From Symsagittifera roscoffensis (taxonomy: Eukaryota; Xenacoelomorpha; Acoela; Convolutidae): 64,000 nt of DNA. The position numbers were made by a program, and so were the translations under genes. Numbering within the stretch: the first letter of the stretch is position 1; the number at the start of each line of letters is the position of its first letter. Where the stretch lies: assembly GCF_963678635.1 (NCBI RefSeq), contig NC_087065.1, positions 71,249,345 to 71,313,344 of the forward strand. The letters run 5' to 3'. Below the pieces are notes generated by a model. It did no database searches and was not told the origin of the DNA. It saw nothing but the letters and a program-made list of their open reading frames with translations. This document shows, one piece after another, positions 47,637 to 56,249 of this stretch.

Positions 47637-47907
47637 GTCAATTTCGACTTCGTCGGGCATTGATTAGAATCTGAAAACAAACTCTCCATGCCCCTACAAC
47701 AACCAACATTAAAAAACATGAAACATCCGCGTTTTCTCATGAAACATCCGCGAAAAAACTATGCTCAACATTTGCAGTTCTTTACACTTTGTTGCTATTT
47801 TAAACTTTGTTCTTGCTTATTTTCATAAATTTCACCTTTTGTACATAATCAATATGTCTGGCTATTTTTTCAGATTCTAATCAATGCCTGACGAAGTCGA
47901 AATTGAC
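47637..47907. mobile_element. Small foldback MITE with 41-bp inverted ends
   Basis: The ends GTCAATTTCGACTTCGTCGG... (47637-47677) and ...CTGACGAAGTCGAAATTGAC (47867-47907) are reverse complements over 41 bp with one mismatch. The 190-bp interior is AT-rich and contains a short direct repeat CATGAAACATCCGCG. There is no coding region. No clear target duplication was seen at the flanks. Confidence 0.8.
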
Positions 47908-48404
47908 AAAACTGTCTGCATTTTGATTGATTTCTAATTAGATATTCGCTTTTCTATGATCAGCACATTAAGTAGCGACAAAGGCAACTTTGAAGAAATA
48001 GTTCAACAAAACGAAAAAACGCAATTTGATGAATATTGCCACAAAAGACAAAAAAGGGCAAAGAACCAAAATGACTGAATCCGGAAGCGTATCAACATTA
48101 TCTCGAAAAGAAACATAATTAAAGAAAACGTGTTTTTTTAAATAACAACAACAACAATTTTCCAACTATCGCGAAGTATTCAGATATGACGCTTGAACGA
48201 AAAGCAATTAGTCATAATGATACCCAATATCTTTAATTACTTTTCCAATTTGATTTCTGATACAGTGGGAATTGTTGGATTTCTTGTTCTAAAAAACATG
48301 TAGTTATTAGGTTTAACCAAATTTCAGTCATCCCGGGAACTAAGTTATTCACGGCGAAACAGTCTAGAACCGGAATGAAACCAAAAAAATATCAGACTTC
48401 AAAC

Positions 48405-48960
48405 TTTTCAACACCAAACAAGGATAGACGGTTGCAGTGCAAGTAGCACAGAATGTTCCGATAATAGTCTAAAAATTACAAACAGTTTTCTCTCTCAATT
48501 GAGTGTCGTTTTTTTTCTGCGTGGTGTGATAAACAGGATCTGAACGACAAACTGGAACTTAGGATTATTCGAGTCATAGTATAGGCAGAAACTGTGGAAA
48601 AATTACTAAGAAAACCAAAAAAAAAACTTTACTTGGGTAAAACTAAGTTTTCACGGCTTAAATCAAGCAAAAATAAGCAATTGTAAGCCTGCTCGCTCAC
48701 ATTATTCGCTTGAATTTAGACTAAAAAAACAAAACGTTCAAACCTGTTTTTCTCGAGACTGAGACAACTCTTTGAAATTTTCTTAATGTCGTTCAAATCG
48801 CGACTGAAAGGGCTTTAATATGATATATGACTCGATCTATTCCCATAATTATTTGTGGTACCTGATTTTGCGTGGAAAACAAAGAAAAAACAAACAGACC
48901 CGAATACAAATTTCCTCCTCATTTGCAGGTGGTCGCAAAAATTATCTCTATCCATTAAAT
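48405..48960 (+). repeat. Dispersed repeat family R1, copy 5
   Basis: Begins AACAAGGATAGACGGTTGCAG with GTGCAAGTAGCACAGAATG, then after about 250 bp CGAGACTGAGACAACTCTTTG, GACTGAAAGGGCTTTAATATG, GATTATTTGTGGTACCTGA and TTTTGCGTGGAAAACAAAGA. This copy shows the putative full order of the family blocks. Confidence 0.6.
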
Positions 48961-49290
48961 AATGATGGTTTTTATTACAGAAGAAATTATTTAACTTCTT
49001 CAGTAGGCAGATTAATCTATTTGAAAAGAGTGATAATTGGCAGGAAGAAGCGATATGTTTTACACATACCATTATAATTTATCTGCCAGTCACGTTTACA
49101 AATGCACCTTTGTTATCCATCTTTTTCACTCAATCATCTCACTCAAGCCCTTCCAGCTAAAATTGGCGTTTGAACATGGTTGTGCTAATAAAAGAAACTA
49201 TTTATCAATTTGTTGTATTCTACAGTCAGTAAAGTTAAGATCCATTTTTTTCAAACTCAGTTTTTAGTTAATTATTCGTTAATCAGCCTT

Positions 49291-49569
49291 TCATTCCACG
49301 TGAAACGGAGGACACTGATGAGATCTATCGTACAATTTGTCATAGTAAACGGCAGCAGCTGCAAGTCCAATTCCGAGGGCAATGTAACGAGGGTGCCATA
49401 AGAATGTCCTGAACCTTAAATCATTCGTTTTGTACCTCCAGACTTCATCGCGCAACCATGGATCCTTGAGACCCAACTGTTTCAAATGCGACTGGACCAT
49501 TTCTAGATCTTCTATTCCGTTCACCTTTTGTGATTTCCATGGTGGAACAAACATTTTACCTCCCCCCAT
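49291..49569 (-). CDS. NDUFB3: NDUFB3, NADH:ubiquinone oxidoreductase beta subcomplex subunit 3 (B12)
   Basis: A complete 92-residue protein in one exon, close to the usual length (human 98). MFVPPWKSQKVNGIEDLEMV, LGLKDPWLRDEVWRY and a single hydrophobic segment YIALGIGLAAAAVYYDKLY (about residues 62-80) match the family plan: a short N-terminal region, the conserved L-x-DPW-x-R-(N/D)-E-x-WRY block, one membrane helix, and a short charged tail with His residues. Family role: accessory subunit in the membrane arm of mitochondrial complex I, no catalytic residues. Only 15 nt separate the ATG from a strong 3' splice site (T-run, TTCAG) at 49586-49585, so the mRNA 5' end is spliced, in cis or by a spliced leader. 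No second coding exon is needed. Confidence 0.93.
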   Translation of the reverse strand: MGGGKMFVPPWKSQKVNGIEDLEMVQSHLKQLGLKDPWLRDEVWRYKTNDLRFRTFLWHPRYIALGIGLAAAAVYYDKLYDRSHQCPPFHVE

Positions 49570-49599
49570 AGTTAGGAGTATGATCTGAAAAAAAATTAA

Positions 49600-50480
49600 A
49601 AACGACTACTAAAGAAGCCAATTTTAGCGGATTTTATTGATAGAAACTGCCCGTTTTACTTAATGAAGGTAGCAAACGAATTTATGAAATGACATTTGCA
49701 TATAGTTTTCAGGGCAGATAAAGTTGCTTATTGATATTGAGTTAACATGTGCTTGTGCGATTCGGCCAGTTACAGTGTGCAATTTCTGGAGTACGGTCTG
49801 TAGGTAGACGACCAATTTTTATGCCATGTAAACAGACAAAATTGATAACTCAATTCTGACTGAACAAAAATAGTCAAAACTCGCAAGAAACTTACTCAGG
49901 GAAAAAAATTGACAACAGATAATTGAAGGGTGGGATACACTAGAGAACGAAATTAATTGCAACAGTAAGTTTAAACTCTAAAGAAGCCCTAATTTAAAGG
50001 TCAATTTTGGACATTTTCTTAGTCTCACAGCAAACGATCTAAAGTAACCTTTTTGAAAGTTAAAAATTTTAATTTGAGGTATTTATCAGTTTAATCCGGG
50101 TCTAATAGAGCCAGTTTTTACCAATTGAAATAAGTTTTCTATACGAGTGAACAGTTTTTCGCATAAGCGTGAACAAAATTGATCATGCGGGTTAAAACAT
50201 TGTTCAAAAAACAAAAAAGTTCTTTTGTTCAGCTGAAAAATGCACAGGTAAGTGCATCAAAATAATTGTAACCTTCACTGAGGGTAACTCAGATCCTTTG
50301 CAGTCACTTCAATCAAACATTAAACAAAAAGGTCCAAATAAATACTCTAAAACAAACCTTGAAATTATGCATTTTATTTAGAGTAGAAACTTGTATTTGC
50401 GTTTTATTTCGGCCACTATATTAAACAATTCTGAAAAAAAACAAAAACGTGTGTTCTGGTTGCTGCCAAAAAAGGTTTGT
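49600..50480. other. NDUFB3 upstream region, nothing recognised
   Basis: AT-rich, no coding potential. If a 5'UTR exon of NDUFB3 exists it should lie here or beyond; none could be singled out. Confidence 0.35.
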
Positions 50481-51105
50481 TTTGAAAATATGTTTTAGTT
50501 CCGACCATTGAAAATTGGGGGGAACTTTGTATTCGGGTGTTTTAGTTTTTTTTCAACTTTTTGTTTTCCACGCAAAATCAGCAACCACAAATAATCATCG
50601 GACAGGTTTGAGTGATAAATCATATTAGAGCCCTTTCAGTCGTGATTCGAACGACATTAAAAGATTCAAAACAGTTTCAAATTTCGAGAAAAACATGTTT
50701 GAATTTTTTGATTTTTCGTCTGAAATTTTTGATTTCGAGCGAAAAAAATGAGCGAGCAATCTTATATCAACTGCTTGAATTATTTATTTAGGCGCTTAAC
50801 TTTACTTAATTTAACGTTAGTTTACCTTGAGTATTTTACTATTCTACCGCTTTTTTGGAATCAAAAATTTGATAAATTCAAAACCGCAAAAATTCAAACT
50901 TTTTCTACTAGTTTTTGTACAAAATTTAATTTTCAATTTGCTAATTTCAATTTGGCAGCCGATCAAAACTAATCCCTAGTTTTTTGTTCAGCTTCTTTTA
51001 TCACTCTACGCCAAAAATTACGACAATAATTTGGGAAAACTTGGTTAAGACTAAGGTTGGAACATCCTGCGCTACTTGCACAGTAACCGGCTATCCTTGT
51101 TAATA
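50480..51105 (-). repeat. Dispersed repeat family R1, copy 6 (minus orientation)
   Basis: In plus-strand order: GTTCCGACCATTGAAAATTGG, GGAACTTTGTATTCGGGTG, TTGTTTTCCACGCAAAATCA, CCACAAATAATCATCGGACA, CCCTTTCAGTCGTGATTCG, and at 51057-51102 CGCTACTTGCACAGTAACCGG with CTATCCTTGTT. It is the mirror image of the copy at 48405-48960. Confidence 0.6.
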
Positions 51106-51289
51106 TTCAATTTAGTTGGAATGTTCCATTTTTCTTTTGAATTCCACCTGGATAGACTTATTTTAAAAAGCAGAAGAAAAAACACCTCAATTATTGTATA
51201 AAGTCTAAGCATCAATACAGTAAAGTATATTAAAGACCACTTCCAAGTTTCCCTGAAAAACTAGCCTTGAACGACACCCAAGTCAACAG

Positions 51290-52005
51290 AGATAGGAACC
51301 TGTGAACTTACTCGAGAAAATCTATTGATGCAAGAAGACAACAACGTTCAAGAGGTCTTCATCACAAGAAAACTAGAATCTTGTTTACCATCGCTGAAGT
51401 CAGCATTTCTAATGACCTCAAGTCAAGAGTGGTTTATAAACTGTCATGTAGTGGATGCACTTCAACCTATGTCGGACAAACTGTTCGACTTTTGACCACT
51501 AGAAATGCAGTGCCTACTTTGGCCTCCACCTCCAGCAATGCAGACTTAAGGAAATAGCGCAGATGTTAACTGGGAAATTATAGATGGGACGAACAACCAA
51601 ACAAAACAGTTATTATTACAAGCAATACAAACCAGTAAAGAGAAACCGCGCTTGAACACGCGCGACGAGTTTAGGAGCAGGGAGTTGACACTGAACACCA
51701 AAAACGTCCATGCCAAAATTGAAATTATGACTCAAAAACTTCCACTCAAATTAATTAAAAATCTTTTAATTAATTTCAGAGTTTAAATGTATTTCAATCT
51801 GAATTTTAATTTAGGAGGTCAATTGTGATTGGCTAATTTTTTAACAGGATGGTTTAGAATTAAAATATATGTGAAATATTGTAAATAACAATAGTAAATT
51901 CATGTTTTATTGTCATTGTAAAAAACCTGACGATTGTAAAAAAACTGACGATGCCTATAGTTGCGAAAACGTTTAAAGTTTACCTTTTATCAACGATTTT
52001 TTCTT
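51290..52005 (+). mobile_element. Penelope-like element 3' part: GIY-YIG remnant and 3' tail
   Basis: 51430-51500 encodes VVYKLSCSGCTSTYVGQTVR in the right order for the GIY-YIG endonuclease at the C-terminus of Penelope-like elements (Cys knuckle, then Y-V-G-Q-T for GIY/YIG). The coding tail reads ELTLNTKNVHAKIEIM before a stop near 51783. The untranslated tail at 51950-51985 contains CTGACGATGCCTATAG and TTGCGAAAACG, a short hairpin also present at the end of another copy (58.6 kb). Upstream RT sequence is missing, so the copy is truncated at its 5' side. Confidence 0.75.
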
Positions 52006-52239
52006 TTTTTTTGAGATTTCGAATTCGCGATTTGTAATTTTTATTTGTAAATTCGCGATTAATCAAAAAGCGAAGAGCTTGAACTTTTGACTGTTTTCCC
52101 ATTTAAGGGCCGATATCTAAATTTTTAATGGTTTTTATCAAGGTAAAGGTTGTTTTTAATTTTTTTTATTCGATACGTAGAATATGGCCACTTTTTATTT
52201 GAGTTAGTGAAATGTTTCATAAACCCTCAACAAAAGTGA

Positions 52240-52720
52240 GAAAAAGCAACACGAGATCCATACTACAGCTATTCCTGGACTATCCCTCAACAACAACTCG
52301 CTGAACAAAGGAAAGAATCTTCGACGAATACTGGAGTACAGTCCATTGAAGGAGAAAAAGTGGTTTTGTGGCACGGCTTGGTGAACAACATTATTAACAG
52401 CCACAGAACCAACAATTATTGCCCAGCCGGTGTCGAGTAGTTGACAAACTATTTGAAGTCGAAGAAGCAGCAGATATTTGTGATCGTCTTTTGCAGAAGG
52501 GAAACAACGCCCGACTTGTTTGATCAGCTGCTCGGAACTGGAGTGCTCATTATTCCTGCAATAACTACCACTCTCCAACAGCAAACGACCTAGAACAACT
52601 GAAGGAATGATTTCAGCGGGAGAAAGAGGAAGAGTCTGTTCTTCAAAGACAGGGGTGAGGAGAGTGAGTTGCTTTGCATTGTGCCTTGTGAGTTTTATCA
52701 CTCGTGGCCTGAAAAACAAT
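52240..52720 (+). pseudogene. Retroelement-associated ORF remnant, possibly SGNH-hydrolase-like
   Basis: On the plus strand two frames give a continuous-looking product: IPGLSLNNNSLNKGKNLRRI, then after a frame change KVVLWHGLVNNIINSHRTNN, YLTNYLKSKKQQIFVIVFCR and LFDQLLGTGVLII. The rhythm V-V-L-(W/H)-x-G-x-N-(D/N)-I...LIxYLKSKxxQIxVIxxxxR resembles SGNH-fold domains known in some retroelements, but the catalytic Ser block is not visible and I rate this as weak. It lies directly upstream of a Penelope-like copy and may belong to it. Confidence 0.35.
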
Positions 52721-53340
52721 GACTACAGTACTTTTGCCTGCTGTTTGGCTCTGACAAATTGTGGAAAATTGTGTTAGACAATCTAAAATTCTTTAAAAAA
52801 GTTCAAGTATCTGTACACAGACTTGGAAAATTGTGTGGAAAATAGCGCTAGACTATTTAAGTTTCTTTAAAAAAGTTTAAGTATCTGTACATAGACGGAA
52901 GTTTCTGAGAAAATGTCAGAAAAACGATCTAATACCAATTTTTTTGAAGCTTAGGTCCCGTGCCTAGTGAGTTTTTTTCGTGGCCTGCAAAACAATAACC
53001 ACACTACTTTTGCCTGCATTTTTCCTCAGACAAAATGTGGAAAATTGTGTGGAAAATTGTGTGAAAAATTGTGAGAGATAATTTAAAATTTCGTTCAAAA
53101 TTTCAAGTATCTGTAAATATGCATTTTGCTGAGAAACTGTCTGACGAACGATCTAAATAACGGACTTTTAGAAAATTGTGTTAAACTTTTTGGAAAATTG
53201 TGGTAGTTTTTTAAAAGTTGCTTAAAAAAGTTCAAGTATCTGTACTTAGACTGAAGTTTCTGAGAAAAACTATCTAATCCCGAATTTTTTTGAGGTTTAG
53301 TATCGCCGAGAACGGGTTTTGTTTGGACTAAGCTGTGCAT
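52690..53340 (+). repeat. Local tandem repeats of a ~100-300 bp unit
   Basis: Repeated blocks: CGTGGCCTGAAAAACAATGA / CGTGGCCTGCAAAACAATAA, TGTGGAAAATTGTGT (several times), TTTAAAAAAGTTCAAGTATC with TGTACA(C/T)AGAC, and CTGAGAAAATGTCAGAAAAAC. Three partial units at about 52690, 52975 and 53155 are recognisable, with internal duplication. Confidence 0.7.
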
Positions 53341-53599
53341 AATTTTCAACAAAAACTACAAAGGGTTGAAAGGTCTATGACTAATGAGGACTGAAAACAG
53401 TATGAGGAGATGATAGTGAAAGCCCGATCACTGGTTCAGAAATAAATCGACGAACAGTGGTGGGCATCCATTTTCCGTTGTGTGAGACTTCAAGTTGATG
53501 AAAGCTTGAAGAAAACATCAGAAAACCATAAAAAAACTAGAAAAATTGTCCGAGAGACAAAATAAACCTCTTGGCGCGAAAATGAGCGTCCAGTTGAAG

Positions 53600-55740
53600 T
53601 GCTTGATAATATTGAACTGCCTTTATTGTTCATGAAATTCTGTCAATGGGTCCGAAGCATCCAATTAGAGATAAATTTAACGAAACGCATTTTTGGCTGA
53701 TATCAACATTTTTCTCTCCCAATTGAAAAACCAAAAAAAACATCGAGTGAAATTTTATGTGAAATAGAAGCCGGGGCAAAGGGATATGCAAAAAAGTAAG
53801 GCAAACCCCAAGAGACAAAGCCGTTTAACCAGTGTTGAATCAAAAGACAAAGCCGTTGAACCAAGAGACAAAGCCGATAAAACCATAACATCATTTCAAG
53901 AATAGACCTTCGCAGACCCGGCGCAGGGCAAACGCGAAAGATAATGGGTTGCTGGCTGTGCTTTTTCATAAGGGGGTTGGTTTTTGCACAATGAGGAAAC
54001 AAACGTATGAATCTTTGTTGCAAACGCTCAGTTTTTGAGGAAAAGGCAACCACTGATGAGTTGATACTGATAATTGAGAAGGAATTTAATAGAAAATTAC
54101 CTGCCATGAAAAAAAAGAGACGAGATAATTGATCAATTATGTTCTGAGATGAGGTCAACAGGGGGGCAAACCGCCAGTTTGTACGTTTTAGCTAAGGTAC
54201 ACGAGGCTGAGACACCCCGTACGACAAATAACATCATTTCAGGGGAGCTCGTATGAAAATCCTAACAAAACAATTGCAAAGTTTTTTGACAACATCGATG
54301 GAGCCAATGTAGAAAAGAATACTAAAGATGCGAGAGAAACAATTGAAAACATTGCTCTAGGTCCGGATAAAACCATAATATCTCTGGATGTGAAAAATTT
54401 ATACACTGATGTACCCCTGATGTAAGCAATTGAAAATGCCTTACCGAAGCTGCCAGCCAGGAGTCTTCACCTTAAAATCAAAGAGCAACCACTCTCATTT
54501 TGAATATGGCGACCAGCAAAGAAAATTTCATGTGGTTTGCTTTATGGTATGTTCAAGTTGATGCTCTAGCAATGGGCGCTTCCCTCGCTGTAATTCTTCC
54601 AAACCTATGGCTAAAAGAGAACGCTTTTGCTTTAAAACAACAATTACCCGGGGAAACGGAGATACAGCCAACGCATGACAAAAACGGTTTGTGCCTATGC
54701 TGCAGCAGGAAAGTAACATATAGACCAAAGGGAGTTGAATGCGAGAGTTGCCGAAACTGATATCATCTAAAATGCGGAAAATTATCCCATGATATATAGC
54801 ATCAATAAACGAGATAGTCTGGTATTGTGAAAGCTAAACACAATGAAAAGGATACCCAACAAGTAAAATTGATCAATTGTTCCTCAGGTTTGAGGAAGAA
54901 ATTGTTAGAACAGTTACGTAGAACAGTTAAGAGTGAGCCGATTTGTGTTCTCGATGCCATCTTTGTATCGCAGGATAGGGATGTAACCTGCAATTGGTAT
55001 CAAAAACTAGCAAATACTGAGACTATATTGGACTATAGAAGCTGCGCCCGAACTCAGTATAAGCGTCGTGTTATCCAACGCACTGTACATTAGAGTTTTT
55101 AGAAGTTTTTCGAACTGGTAGCAGTTTGATAAGGCTATGGCAAGTAATAGGGCGAGGGCTGAGAAATCAGTACCCTGAAAATTGGTCCGCAAATGTGGCG
55201 GCAGACGCCCTGTTCAATATCGTTGAGGGTAAGGGCAAGCCTTTAGAGAGATGGAGTTGTAGGTAGAGAGAGGAGTTCTTCAACTCAATCACCGAAGGAT
55301 GTCCAGCCCCCAATGCTGGTGCAATATAGAGGTAACCAAGGCCAAAAACTTGCAATAGAATACAAATTTTAACCAACGTTCAAATGGTTTTCAACACATG
55401 AAAATTATTGTCTTGTTTACCATCAATGAAGGCAATTTCTAATTACCTCAAGCCAAGAGTGGTTTATAAACTGTCATGTAGTGAATGCACTTCCACCTAT
55501 GACGGACAACTTTTTCGACATTTGACCACCAGAATTGAGGAACACACGAAAGCAGACTAATCGGTAGGCCTCCACCTCCAGCAATGCAGATTGATTTGGG
55601 AACACAAGGAGCGCCGAGTGATTTCCAAGAAAAGGAGCAGGAAGAATAGACCTTCGCAGACCCGGTGCAGGTCAAACGCAAATGTGGCTGTGGATAGTCA
55701 CCAGAAGGACGACAAGCATGCTTCAATGTTAGGTTAGTTG
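53600..55740 (+). mobile_element. Penelope-like retroelement, nearly full length but decayed
   Basis: In order on the plus strand: 53645-53690 GPKHPIRDKFNETHF; about 54040-54200 EKEFNRKLPAMKKK and ASLYVLAKVHEAETP; RT motif A at 54378-54420 (ISLDVKNLYTDVPL); RT motif B at 54565-54612 (ALAMGASLAVILPNLWLKE); a Cys/His zinc-finger-like segment at 54690-54800; RT thumb at 54935-55090 (ICVLDAIFVSQDRD, CNWYQKLANT, QYKRRVI); and a GIY-YIG remnant at 55450-55550 (RVVYKLSCSECTSTYDGQ, TRIEEHTKAD). The expected RT motif C (YxDD) is not visible between motif B and the thumb. Many stops and frame changes are present. Confidence 0.85.
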
Positions 55741-56055
55741 CATTTTTGGATTTGCATTGATGGTGCCTTGTGAAATTTCATTTCTCCTGACCAGCACTGC
55801 AACGAACATAGTTCATTTATCTCCAGCATAAATGCACTATTTATGTTGGAGATAAATGCAGTGCTGGTCAAGAGGAATGAAAATTCACAAGGCACCATCA
55901 ATGCAAATCCCAAAATGCAACTAACCTAAATGTGAGGCATGCTTGTCGTCCTTCTGGTGACTATCCACAGCCACATTCGCGTTTGCCCTGAGCCGGGTCT
56001 GCCAAGGTCTATTCTTCCTGCTACTTCTCTTGGAAATCACTCAGCGCTCCTTGTG
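55603..56055. repeat. 450-bp imperfect palindrome (foldback)
   Basis: The left arm (55603 to about 55825) and right arm (about 55835 to 56055) are reverse complements along their length. Examples: CACAAGGAGCGCCGAGTGAT against ATCACTCAGCGCTCCTTGTG, and GTGACTATCCACAGCCACAT against ATGTGGCTGTGGATAGTCAC. The centre is TTTATCTCCAGCATAAA, TGCAC, TATTTATGTTGGAGATAAA. The outer part of the left arm is the GIY-YIG-side end of the upstream Penelope-like copy. Arms differ by scattered substitutions, arguing against a simple sequencing artefact. Confidence 0.85.
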
Positions 56056-56249
56056 GATAGAGTTATGAAAACAATTGATGAAAGATTACAGCCATTCGAG
56101 AAAAACTATGTTTTGCGTCATGCAAGGGGTATCGCTTCAGCCACGCATTTCAGCCACTCTAGGACCTTGAAACTTGAAATGTTAGCTGATAGAAGTTAGC
56201 TTAAGAAGTTAGCTGATAGCAAGAAAGATACACTGAAAAGCTGTGAAGT

